A stretch of 64,000 nucleotides of DNA from Kingdonia uniflora (taxonomy: Eukaryota > Streptophyta > Magnoliopsida > Ranunculales > Circaeasteraceae): the NCBI GenBank assembly GCA_014058105.1, contig JACGCM010002460.1:310001-374000 (forward strand), given 5' to 3'. This document shows, piece after piece, positions 35,572 through 47,404 of the stretch. A program made the translations under genes and the position numbers. The stretch's first letter is position 1; every line of letters starts with the position of its first letter. The notes beneath the pieces were generated by a model that was given only the letters and a program-made list of their open reading frames with translations, was not told the DNA's origin and did no database searches.

Positions 35572-37640
35572 GAGAAGATCCAATGAGAAACGTTTGCACA
35601 CGCCAAAGATTCACAGCTGGTTTTGTAAGGTAAGAAATTCAGCTTTGTTTCAGTTTAAACTTGATATTGTTTTTATGAAAATCATTATACTAAGCTTTGT
35701 TGCCATGTTTGGCAGTAAACATCAGTGAGTTTCACTATGAGAAAATAATCAAAGACTGGGCAGTAATAACATCAGTGAGTTTGGCAGCATTTGGAAATTT
35801 CAAAGTGAACTATTAGATGTTGTGACGTCTCTCCCCATTGTGTATATTAATAATGTTTATGCTTATATTTGGGTAAGCTAATGTATTTGTTTACCATGTA
35901 ACCGTGAAAACAAATTATATACATTTGCTATAGGAACTTCATTTTTCACTCTGAGGCTATATGTTGTTACTGTTAGAGTTTGTCAGTTGGCCCACAGTTT
36001 AATATTTGTTAATTGTTTTATTGTATACATTGCGCGCAAATTTTAGTTACCTATTTATTATTTAATAATAAAAACTACTTTTCTATACATGTCATATTTT
36101 TACGACTTTAAGCCTACGTGGCTGGCTAGACGCACTTACCCTTTATTCATTACAAGATGCCGCTGCAGTTGCCCTTTATTCATTACGAGATGCCGCAATA
36201 CGCCATTTCCTACCCAATTTAGAAGCCGAACTAGTGCAACAAACTTGAGGCACTCACCCAACCATCGTGTAATGACTATCAAATCTAGCTTTAAATAGAG
36301 ACGTTCATTCCAAATCAGATATCATAGCCAGCATTCCAGATGGAAAGCAAGGCCGCAACATTTGGGTCTAGGTTGGTCACCTTGCAAAACAAAACCATGC
36401 TTGAAGAATGCAAAACCGCATCTCCAAAATATTAAGAGGAGACACTTGTTTCAGATATTAGTTGAGTCTTGTAACGTCCATCCAGATTTAACGTAAGGAA
36501 CAGAGGGTGACTTCATGATTTCGTTAGTGATATAGCAATCCTGTAGAGGTTGATCAAAAAATTCGCAGCATCCAGTAATGTTGAAAGTATAGTAACATTG
36601 TCATTTAAATCATGGGATTGTGCTTCCAACCCAATTAGACTCATTCAGTAATTCTGGTATATAGGTATTACAATCAGGCATACAACTGTAAAATATCAGG
36701 AACGTAACAGGGCTCACTCAAGACACCTCTTGTGATCATAGTGACTGCGATATATCAAGTATATATATATATATATGTGATTGAGAAAACGTAATCCGTG
36801 GCTTACACAGAATTTGAAAGCAGGCATTTATCTTACCACGTAGAAAAGTACGAAGAATTAAAGGAAGCACTGACTTACTACTGTATAAATGGAGCTCCAA
36901 TAGCTAGAATATGCCAAAATATTTACAAGATGTTCACGAACTTGAGAAGAATTGGATAGGAGCTCCAAAAGAATTTTTGTACCTATTTACTCTTGTCTAC
37001 TTTGTACCTGACTCCGACTAAGATTTCCCGGTCGAAGTAATGCTGAAACAATATAAGAGAATCTCGAGCAAGGACCTTCCTTATGGAAGAAAGATATCTT
37101 TAAAGAAATTGCCAGTTCCACTGATTTTTATTGTTCTTGTTGATTTCATTTTCTCTGTAACCTCTTTCACGGAAACAACAACTTCGGTGTGGGTTTAGTC
37201 TGATTCTGGGTGGGAAAATTGTTTGGTCAAAGTTCATCAATGGCAAAATGTCTCTCCGTAGTTTCCCGAGTGCACAAAGCTCTCAGAAAATTTGCCAAGA
37301 CCTTTAAAATCTTGTTGACTTTGGTATGGCACTTCTGTTTCTGTCTGTCCTTTTTCCTGCTTGAGAACACACCAAAAAGAAAAATCAAATAATTAAATGT
37401 ACAGTTACTATAAAAAGAGACTTTTCATTTATTTTATTTTGTTACTCATTTTAAAGAGAAGATGGATGGTGTGGTTAGGGTTACTACTTTTCCTTTGCCC
37501 ACTAACCTTTGCTATTTAATGTTAATCGATTACCCACCGCTGGTAAACTCATAAGTTGCTTAAAGGAAAATTGGAAGATAGGGTACTGTTCATAGTTTAA
37601 TATGATATAATAATTTATGTTCTAGACATAAAAAAAGGGG
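35572..37640. other. CNL1 3' flank and intergenic sequence
   Basis: 35572-35860 resembles the CNL2 3' flank (50573-50880), including a probable 3' UTR. The rest to 37640 holds no recognisable gene; short frames such as one near 37210-37392 have no domain. Confidence 0.5.
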
Positions 37641-37737
37641 TAATTACTAATTGAAACAGATACCAACCATGATGCTAGATCCATCTTCACTTGGAGTTGA
37701 GGTTATTTCAACCATAATTCCATTCACAACATTCTCG

Positions 37738-37899
37738 GTCGATGTTCCTACAACTGGAGAGTTGAGGAGAGCAGACCTGCAACCATTCAAAATACAGAGG
37801 CTGTTAACAAGGATACAGGTCGATGTTCCTACAACTGGAGAGTTAAGGAGAGCAGACCTGCAACCATTCAAAATACAGAGGCTGTTAACAAGGATCCAA
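37738..37899 (+). repeat. 81-bp tandem duplication ending at an LTR
   Basis: Two nearly identical 81-bp units (period 81 bp, starts 37738 and 37819) keep one reading frame open across both, each encoding 27 residues starting VDVPTTGELRRADLQPFK. The second unit ends directly against the LTR that begins at 37901. I do not recognise the peptide. Confidence 0.75.
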
Positions 37900-37900
37900 G

Positions 37901-38726
37901 TGTAGCGCCCCGTTATTTTTCTTCTTCCAGTTGCTATTTACTTAGCTTGCACCTGTATTACATTAGCATGTTCTTGGTTTTGTTTAAATTTTTGGAGAAC
38001 CCATTCAAACTATGACCACCGAATTCCCCAAACTTCTCCTCCTCCTTCTTCTCCTCCTTGAACTTTTCTTCCCTCTTTTATTTTTTATTTTGAAATCAGG
38101 AGAGAGGGTAGCTTAACCCCTACCCCGAATTCCTAACCTATCTCTTCTTCTTTTACAATTGTAAATCCTTTATCGATTGTTGTGGCTGGAAATTATGAGC
38201 GAGAGATCGAGAGTGATAATCGATTGTTCTAGGGTAGGATCATTGCATTGCTCTTCTTAAGCATTCAATCTTCAGGCAAGTACTATTATTGCTCGTCGTT
38301 GTTCTTGATTGAAATTGTGTATTAATTATAGTTAATATGTCATGTTTAGTAGATTATTAGTTCATATATATTTACTGTTTGCTCGTCGTAATTGTTCCGT
38401 GACTATATTACTGTAGAATTTCAGAGCTTGATATACAATCCTTTTTGGAACCCATTATAGTAGTTAGGTTAGATTTAACTTGAGCATATCAGTAAACCCA
38501 ATTTAGTGAAGAGTTGCTCCTGTGGGTATTTATATGTGGGTAATTATTTAAAGTACTATAACAGTTCTTTTACACACAGTTGATGGGTTTAGTAATATAT
38601 ATATAAGGTGTATATATACTAAAAAAAATACAGATTTGTATAACATGTTTCATAATGCTTATATGTTTAAAAATGCATATTGTATATTATAGATACAGAA
38701 TGTATATATGTTTATAGTAGGGCAGC

Positions 38727-38772
<46 letters not shown>

Positions 38773-39488
38773 GCTTAGGGCAGACCTTGGTTAAATGTAT
38801 ACTTAGAATATATATGAGTAGTATATAAGAAAATTTGTAATGATATTAATTATATCCATATCAATAGCGTAGGTAATAGTAATTGGTACCTCGTGTTCAA
38901 CCCTTTAAACTATAGATGGATAAGTTGGACTAGCATAAGCCTATTTAAAATCATCGACTGAGACTCTACTCCTATATTTGTGAGGGTACTAGCATAAGCC
39001 TATTTAAAATCATCGACTGAGACTCTACTCCTATATTTGTGAGGGTAAAAAGGTCATTGAGCTTAAGATCGCCAATCATATGATATAGTCTCATTGCCTA
39101 TAAAGCAAGGACAAATAGGTCATTTTGATTGAGTGTCGGTCTCTTAAATCATTCATGCATAGGATAACTTAGAGTTAATGTACACAGTAGGGATATGCTG
39201 TTACGGTCCTTGGGTTCGAGTCCCTAAACCAAATATGAGGTAACTGTTTATCAGTTTTCCCGGGTTGCCAGTCCCAAAATTCTTTCCCTGTTACTTCTCG
39301 GCTGCATGCTACGCGAGCATCCCGTGGGCTTTGATTCCTGAAAGTGAAAATAAAACAGGCTTTAGACCTGTAGGTTGAAAATCCTTGACCACCTTGATCC
39401 GGTGATTTACCCGCTAATTCCTGGCTCACTAAAAAGGAATCCGCCAATCCCTGGCTCGCCAATAAGGGATACACTTCTGTGTGATTTC
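37901..39488. mobile_element. LTR A: 5' part of an LTR related to LTR B
   Basis: Begins TGTAGCGCCCCG, the same start as LTR B, and holds the shared module (39160-39488) at a similar distance from its start. After about 39488 the similarity ends. Sequence to 40652 is unrecognised and may be internal remnant of the element. A (TA)n tract lies near 38733-38772. Confidence 0.6.
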
Positions 39489-40652
39489 AGATCTGAACCT
39501 CAGCCTTGTTAGTACTAAATTTCATTAGAACAATTGCTAGCCTAATTCAATTATACTTTGTGAGCAAATATGCCCTGATCCGCGATTGTTTTTGGACTCA
39601 TGTTTAAGAAAGAACCTATGTTTTACTGATATAGTTTAATTTCCTGGTTGTACATATGACTTGGGGTTCTTAAAGGTTTCATTGTGTATAAAGCTAGTAT
39701 TTATTTTCGTGTTTCCTTAGGGTTCTATATCCACCATCAGTATGCAAGTTGGACCTAATTAGTATATTAGAGAACTATTGTATTAGTAGAAGGACTAGAT
39801 AACCTAGATTATGAATAGACTAAGCCAATCTTAGATTACCATATGATGATGTCTCAGTGATTGAGGTTGGAATTGAATACGAAACTAATATAGAGTTGTT
39901 AACTAGAGGCATTAGTTCTTCCGATTAGATCTGATTTTATTGATATAGACTTGGAAGATGTGTTACATATATTGGATGAATTGCCGTACTATAATCTGGA
40001 TTATCATAAGAGCATACCTATGGAGTATCTCATTTGGCTGGTGTAATAACTACTTGTCCGAGCGCCATTAAATACGATGTAGTAAGGATATACATTATGT
40101 AAGTAATAGATCATACGCTGAGCGGTGTTGTATTTTCCTCATGTTAGTATACAAAGCGAAGGGTATATCTAAGGTATATAAGAATATTTAACTGACCAGG
40201 AGTTGTGATGTGTGTGCATGAGCTTGTAATAAGGGTTTAGTATGATATAGGTTGGAATTCGAGAATTATGTATTTAAATGAATTCGAGGAGTATCTTTTT
40301 ATAAGTAGGTCTTTTTAGTTGGTTGGTATAGCAATAACTTTTTATATCAGTTTGGTTTATGGAGATGAAGATTCTTTAGTATGCTTAGACATCTAGTAGC
40401 TGAGTTTTAGATAGTACTTTTGAGACTTGGAAATAGTGGATTCCTATACTATTTATGAGGTTGATCTATATGATGGTTGTATGAGTGTGGTTCAATAATC
40501 ATCGCAAGATATTGTGTTGGTGATAAGAATTTTGTACTAAATGGATATGAGGAGCGAGTCTGTGATTCTAGAACATCTTAGGAAATTCCTTGGTTTGTCT
40601 TTTGTGACAACCATTTAAGAGAATGGATTTTCCATGATTCAGTGGTACGTGA

Positions 40653-42885
40653 TGTAGCGCCCCGTTTTTTTTGTATTTCACGTTGTGGCCGTAGTTTGTA
40701 GTTTAACTTGATTTCATCTTGTAGTATGGAATCCTAACTTTTGAGTTACAAACCCATTCAAAACCCACCACCAAAATATTTTCCCCGATTCTCTCCATCT
40801 CTCCTTCTCCCTATTTCTCATCCATTTCAAATACAATTGAAAACCCAACCCTAATTCCTAAACCCCAACCCCAAATTCCTAACCTCTCTTCTCCTTGCAT
40901 TCTAGAGAGAGAAACAAACCCAAATCCCTAATTCGAAAACCCAACCCTAATTCCTAAACCCCAAACCCAAATCCCTAATTCGAAAACCCTCAACCCCTCT
41001 TCTAGCTCAACTTCACCATTGCTAGCCGTTTTGAACCAGAAAATTAGATTGTTGGAGCATTGAGAGCATAGTTCTCCTTTCGTATTAAACCACGGATTTG
41101 TCGATTTAAGGCAAGTACCATTATTGCTTGTCATTGTCCATTGTAGATTAGATATGCTATACCATGTTTAGTAAAATTACCATAACTCTAGTATGATCCT
41201 TAATGTTCTAGAAACCTTAAGTAATTAAGTATGTCTTATCTTGAATTCAAAGAATTAGGGAATTGTATAGGTCTTTTGAAGATGTAAATTTAGTATAGTT
41301 AGATGCATACCTTAGTGTTACAAACTCATGTATTAAATTTCCATTTTACTCAAAACATACTACTGTGAGAGTTTGAATACTAGAATGGGAAGAAGATATG
41401 GACTTGTTAGAAATTAAACTCAATATAACTATGAGTTGCTTCTGTTAGTAGTTATATAAGGCTATACTATTTTTCCTTTCATCCAAATAGTAACAGATAC
41501 ATTATAACTCAAGACTCATCAAGTATATCCTAGAATAAAACTTGATTAATTTGAACAACACCATATCATACTCAGATCATATATATATGTTTGTGGAATG
41601 TATAAAGTAACTTGTAATGATATAATAAGCCCATGGCTATATTGTTAGCATTAATGGTAATTAATTGGTGCCCTCATATGCAACCCTTAACCATAGTACA
41701 GGTTGTAGCTTGATGTTCAATCTAAGGAGTACTAGTATAAGCCTATATAAGGTCATCGACAGAGTCCCCACTTGTATATTTGTGAGGGTAGAAAAGTCGT
41801 TGAGCATAAGATCGTCAATCATATGATATAGTCTCATTGCCTATAAAGCAAGGACAGATAGGTCATTTTGATTGAGTGTCGGTCTCTTAAATCATTCATG
41901 CATAGGATAACTTAGAGTCGTGTACACAGTAGGGCTATGATGTCAGGGTCCTTGGGTTTGATTCCCTAAACAAAAGATTAGGTGACTGTTTATCAGTGTT
42001 CTAGGGTTGCAAGCCCCTAAAATTCTTCCCCAGTTACATATCGGCTTTGTTATTCTTTGTGAATACTCCCCGTGGGCATAGATCCCTGAAAGTAAAAATA
42101 AATCAGGCTTTAGACCTGTAGGTTGAAACTCCTTGAGCACCTTGATCCGGTGATTTCCCCGCTAATTCCTCGCTCACTAAAAAGGAATCCGCCAATCCCT
42201 GGCTCGACAATAAGGGATACGCTTCTGTTGAGGACAGAAGGGTGCGAGAGTGTGATCCCACTGAATTAAAAGTGACCCTGTGTACATCGTCTGTTAGTTA
42301 TCTCCCACACCTAATAATAATAATAATAATACTCTATAATTATTTATAATACTGGTTGGCGCCGACGCTTAAAAATAACATTAATAATTGGACCTCACTT
42401 CCTCAATGTATTGCATCATTTTCGTATATATATAATATTATATCACACTAGTACTTTTGTATAATAGATCGGTCTGTCATGTTCAGTGACCAGTAATAAT
42501 TGTGCTTGCTTGACGCCCTGTGCGCTATATTTTTTAGGAGGTCGAGCACAGTAGGTTTTTGCTTATTGAGGCTTGGTTGATCATTTTCGGGATTTTTTGG
42601 ATCGCTGAGCTGTCGTAGGGTATTTATGATATTTATTTCATATTTCATTGTCGTAGTTTTATTCTCGTTTTTAGAGTTAGCAGAGATTTTTATTCACTTT
42701 AATCCATTTATTCATTTAATTTATATTGAGTTATTTTTCGCTGCGTTTCTTTGATAAGTAGATGTAGTTAATTTCTTTAGAAATATATTACATCTGTGGG
42801 GTTTCATCCGTGGGATGCCCGACTTGTCAAGCCTTAGAATGTGCTTTATGATATATTATCAGAAAGTGGATTTTGGGGCGTGACA
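40653..42885. mobile_element. LTR B: nested solo LTR with 5-bp target duplication
   Basis: Begins TGTAGCGCCCCG and ends GGGGCGTGACA, giving TG...CA ends. It is flanked on both sides by CGTGA (40648-40652 and 42886-42890), a perfect 5-bp target-site duplication. At 2,233 bp with no polyprotein sequence it is best read as a solo LTR left by LTR-LTR recombination. It sits inside the older LTR A / LTR C remnant. Confidence 0.85.
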
Positions 42886-43135
42886 CGTGACTTAGATTTT
42901 CTTTGATGCTTAGAGTTTCCTTTTGATATAGTCGCACTTATTGGGCATGTTACGACATATAGCATTGGATGTTGGAGCTTTACTTCATTTGATAGAGTCC
43001 CCACCTGTTATTAAAGTGATGGTAGATAGATCATCTGGTCGTAAGAGCGGTAGGTCTTTGGATTTAGTCCCAGATGCTGATTAGGCTGGGGCAACAAATT
43101 ATTTGATTCTTATAGGATTCAAACTTCTTCATTTC

Positions 43136-44018
43136 TATTATGTTAGGATAACTTCGAGTTAATGTACACAGTAGGGCTATGCTGTTACGGTCCTTGGGTT
43201 CGAGTCCCTAAACCAAATATGAGGTAACTGTTTATCAGTTTTCCCGGGTTGCAAGTCCCAAAATTCTTTCCCGGTTACTTCTCGGCTGCATGCTTCGCGA
43301 GCATCCCTTGGGCAGATCCCTAAAAGTTGAAAATAAAACAGGCTTTAGATCTGTAGGTTGAAATTCCTTGAACACCCTGATCAAGTGCATTACCCGCTAA
43401 TTTCTGGCTCACTAAAAAGGAATCCGCCAATCCTTGGCTCGCCAATAAGAGATACGCTTCTGTTGAGGACAGAAAGGTGCGAGAGTGTGGTCCTATGTAC
43501 GTGACTTCCAAATTCTCTTTCCTCATTAACTGTACTTCTTAGGTTGTAGTAGTTAGATCTAAGTTTAGTCTATCGTTGATATCTTGGTAGGATATTAGTT
43601 TTACTTAGACTGCCCCCTTAGAACTTTTAGCTTGGTTGATATTCTCCAATACTTCCGTTAGAATCTTCATGTCTCTTTTCTGTGTTTATCTTGGTCTATC
43701 ATGTCTTATGACCTTGGATATTTGTACTTGCTGACGCCTTGCGCATATACTTTTTCAGGTGAATAGTTGCAGTAGCGATGATAGTGAGTTGGAGCAAGCT
43801 GGACTTGCCAGTTTTGGAGTTTTAGTTACCATTGGTAATCATTTCTATCTCTTTTTAGATTATTATTCCGCTGCGTAGTCATAGTGTTCTAGATGTATTT
43901 ACGATTTGTTTAAATTGTAGTACGTCTTTTGGGGGTTCATCTTTAGGATGCCCGACGTTACACCTCAGAATTCGCGTTCTTAATATTTTATTAAGAAGCC
44001 AATTTTGGGGGCATGACA
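43136..44018. mobile_element. LTR C: 3' part of a related LTR
   Basis: Carries the shared module (about 43143-43475) and ends GGGGGCATGACA at 44018, like the 3' end of LTR B. With LTR A it probably represents the two damaged ends of one older element into which LTR B inserted. No matching target duplication is seen at 37896-37900 against 44019-44023. Confidence 0.55.
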
Positions 44019-44133
44019 TTTTCAGACTCTGTTTACGATCTGCATGAAATCTATTTATCTCTTTCTAGTACTTATGTGGGTTTCTTAGTGCTATTCACTG
44101 ATATGTAAAGATACATCTTTGTGTTTTTTGAAG

Positions 44134-44762
44134 GGACTTGCATATGTGGATTTCTCTGATGATGCCCATCTTGCCACAACTCTAGCAAAAAATAATCAGA
44201 TTTTGCTTGGGAAAAGAGTAAGCATTGCTCGTTCTGATCCAAAACAGAGCAGAAAGAGAGATAAATCTGGAAGAAGCACACACGAACATGGTAAGCTTAG
44301 GTTTCACAACTGTCTCATCTTTGGTCCGATATACCAGACTCGTAATAGATATCCCAAACTAAGGAGTTAAAAAAGGGTTTCTAGTCCCTGCAGTTATACT
44401 GCATTATTTGTTGTGTCGGAACCTCATACTGTATTCAAGACTCATTCTTACATAAGACGTCATTGCTAGTCGTAGCAGCTATTTCTCATGTTATTATTTT
44501 CTCTATCTCCTGTTTGGCTATTTTACAGGTCAAAAGGAACCAGCTAGTGGTAGTGGGTCTAATTCCAATAAAACGTTGGGGCACGCCGAAAGGGTGACAC
44601 AAATGAAGAACCTGTACAGTTCAAAGGCAAGAATACATTTGCAATTCCAAAGAATCTGGTCAGACCCCTTGGGTATAACAAGAATGAGCCTAAAAAGAAG
44701 AAGAAATAGAAGAAAACCCAAAATCAAACGACAAGTTCAGGAAAATGTTCCTGAAAAGTTGA
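44134..44762 (+). pseudogene. SART3/PRP24-like splicing factor, 3' fragment copy 1
   Basis: Two exons (44134-44290 and 44529-44762) of the C-terminal part of a SART3-like RNA-binding protein (U4/U6 snRNP recycling). The first is the end of an RRM: GLAYVDFSDDAHLATTLAKN, then LLGKRVSIARSDPKQ. The second has the family tail PVQFKGKNTFAIPKN...RPLG and, after a one-base frame change in the AAAAAGAAG run, EEEIEENPKSNDKFRKMFLKS and a stop. The HAT repeats and first RRM are absent from the window, so this is a 3' fragment. Confidence 0.75.
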
Positions 44763-45189
44763 AGGTGGGTATGTTCTTGACTTGGTCTTTACTCTCCAAA
44801 CGGCTAGTATTAAATACCTGATCTTTGGCTTTAAAACGCATATACGTTATGGATAAAGCTTTAAAACGCATGTACGTTATGTACAAAGCCGTTGCACAAC
44901 TTCTCTATATATATCCTTTGGAACACTTTTTTTTTAAATATATCACATAACTTCTTTCTCTCTAAGCACAATTTATCTCTCTCTCCCAACTTGATATTAC
45001 GGTTTACCTTGAGGTGCTACCATCGTTTACGTAGACTTTCCGGTGTGAAGCTACAGTATACTTGCTCGTTGTCTCCTGGGAGAGTAGTCGAGTACGTCGA
45101 GATACTATTTAAAGAGAGTGCGACCCACGCCTCGAGCGCTAATCATCTTGTTACTTTTTCAGATCAATTGTTGTCACGAAGCTTAATTT

Positions 45190-45340
45190 TGTTGCAAAAT
45201 TACTGTAGCAGTTTGAAGGTATTATTGATAATCGAAGTCACTGTAGCAGTTCGAAGTTACTGGTTACTGTTGGTATTCAAAGTTACCGTAGCAGTTTGAA
45301 GTTATTATTGGTATTCAAAGTTACTGTAGCTGTTGCTGTT
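45190..45340 (+). repeat. repeated ACTGTAGCAG motifs
   Basis: TACTGTAGCAG or close variants occur about five times, separated by GAAGTTATTATTGGTATTCAAAG-like text of about 20-45 bp. The same core clusters near 22563-22632 in ISPD intron 5, which suggests a common transposon source. Confidence 0.6.
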
Positions 45341-45411
45341 CTGAATCACTAAACAGAAAAAGAAAAAGAAAAGAGAAAACTAATTACAGGTTCTTTACAT
45401 ATTTTATTCTA

Positions 45412-47038
45412 CAGAATATATTATCAGGACGTAGATGTCACTGAACATGTTTTTGGCTCTTAACCCTGAGATTGTATGTATGTATGGCTTAAAGTAGCAA
45501 TTATGATATCGCTATATATTGTATTAATTTCCTTCAACAAATGTTCCTCTGCAACTGAAACTTTATGATGGTATCGCACAATTTCTCTTCTTCTTATAGG
45601 GCATGCATCATAGTTATTCAGTCGTAACTTAATGCCTTAATGGTATCATGATCTGTGATTCTTAGTCTAATTAGAGTATGAGACAACACAAAAGGTGTTG
45701 TTCAATAAAATCTTCTTCGCTCATAATTAGAGAAAAGTCACCATTTCAAACAGTGTTTACCGGTGAAAAGTAACGGCAAACAACAAATTAGTGACGATGT
45801 GGGGTAATTTGTCATCAACAGGTATGGTGAAGATTTTAGTTTGAATTGATCATGAATGTGTTATTTGGCGTTTAAGATTTTTGTGTGTGTCTCAAATGTG
45901 GTCATTTGCAGGAAATAGTGACGAAAGAGATTAAGTCTGTCGAAAAATCTGCTGGTTATCTTGCTCACACAAGTCTTCTTTAGATAGAGCCAAGTCTCTA
46001 GTCTTGGTAATCTCATTTTCCCATTTATGTTGCACCAAAAAATCCATATTAGAAATCTATTTATCTCTTTCTAGTACTTATGTGGGTTTCCTAGTGCTAT
46101 TCACTGATATGTAAAGATACATCTTTGTGCTTTTTGAAGGGACTTGCATATGTGGGTTTTTCTGATGATGCCCATATTGCCGCAGCTCTAGCAAAAAATA
46201 AGCAGATTTTGTTTGGGAAAAGAGTAAGCATTGCTCATTCTGATTCAAAATCAAAGGACGAGTTCAGGAAAATGTTGCTGAAAAGTTGAAGGTGCAGTAT
46301 TAACCATCTGAGATCATTGCAAACTTTTCAATGTGGACAAAGGTGGCCACCGTTATTGTGAATATATATCAGGACGTAGATGTCTCTGAACATGTTTTTG
46401 GCTCTTAACTCTGAGATTGTATGTATGTATGGCTTAAAGTAGCAATGATGATATCGCTATATATTATATTAATTTCCTTCAACAAATGTTCCTCTGCAAC
46501 TGAAACACGGCAAGGCTGTTTTCTGGTGTTATTTTTCTTTTGTACTGCACTTTATGATGGTATCGCACAATTTCTCTTCTTCTTATAGGGCATGCATCGT
46601 AGTTATTCAGTCGTAACTTAATGCCTTAATGGTATCATGATCTTTGATTAATTGTAGATATTACAAGTTATCTACTATTAATGTGATTCTTAGTCTAATG
46701 AGAGTGAGACAACACAAAAGTTGTTGTTCAATAAATTCTTCTTAGCTCATAATTAGAGAAAAGTCACTATTTCAAACAGTGTTTACCGGGGAAAGTAACG
46801 GCAAACAACAAACTAGTGACAATGTGGGGTAATTTGTCATCAACAGGTATGGTGAAGATTTTAGTTTGAATTGATCATGAATGTGTAATTTGGCGTTTAA
46901 GATTTTTGTGTGTCTCAAATGTGGTCATTTGCAGGAAATAGTGACGAAAGAGATTAAGTCTGTCGAAAAATCTGCTGGTTATCGTGCTCTCACAAGTCTT
47001 CTTTAGATAGAGCCAAGTCTCTAGTCTTGGTAATGTCA
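45412..47038 (+). repeat. tandem duplication of ~1 kb between the SART3 fragments and CNL2
   Basis: Sequence at 45412-46020 recurs at about 46360-47038 in the same order and orientation. Shared landmarks include ATCAGGACGTAGATGTC, the CAACAAATGTTCCTCTGCAAC stretch and a frame EIVTKEIKSVEKSAGY near 45911 and 46935 that follows a TTTGCAG acceptor-like site. The unit includes the SART3 copy 2 fragment. Confidence 0.75.
46140..46289 (+). pseudogene. SART3/PRP24-like 3' fragment copy 2, internally deleted
   Basis: One open frame of 49 codons plus stop: GLAYVGFSDDAHIAAALAKN, then LFGKRVSIAHSDSKSKDEFRKMLLKS. Compared with copy 1, everything between the SDPK region of the RRM exon and the final KSNDKFRKM tail, intron included, is missing. 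The joint lies in a shared CAAAA, so the deletion probably used that microhomology. Confidence 0.75.
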
Positions 47039-47404
47039 TTTTCCCATTTATATATTTTAGTATATAAATTCATTTGAAGTCTTACATTTAGGAGAAGGCT
47101 TTGCTAATTTAGACATATGTGATGTAAATTAACCCATATTTGAGTCATCACATCTTACATAGCAGCTTCTCTTTCAATTAAAGCCATAAAGTCTAGCCCG
47201 CCTTTGTTGAATTGCACAACTGTCTACTTTAGAGAGAAAAAAGTAAGCACAATTGCCTCCTACCATCCAAAGAAACAAATATGTTTTGGTCACCTATCAT
47301 TCTCATAATAATATCAGCAACTTAGTATCACGTTTTTATTCATACAAACTTAGCATTTGCACTCAGATCACACTATCCTCCTTGCTATCAGAAACCAATC
47401 AACT

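Noticed and set aside
39205..39235. Possible tRNA gene (GGTTCGAGTCC)
   Set aside because: No cloverleaf, acceptor stem or anticodon arm could be drawn; kept only as a B-box-like observation.
39175..39474. 99-codon minus-strand frame, with relatives near 42000 and 43400
   Set aside because: It lies within the shared LTR module; conservation follows the LTR, and the frame is not kept in LTR B.
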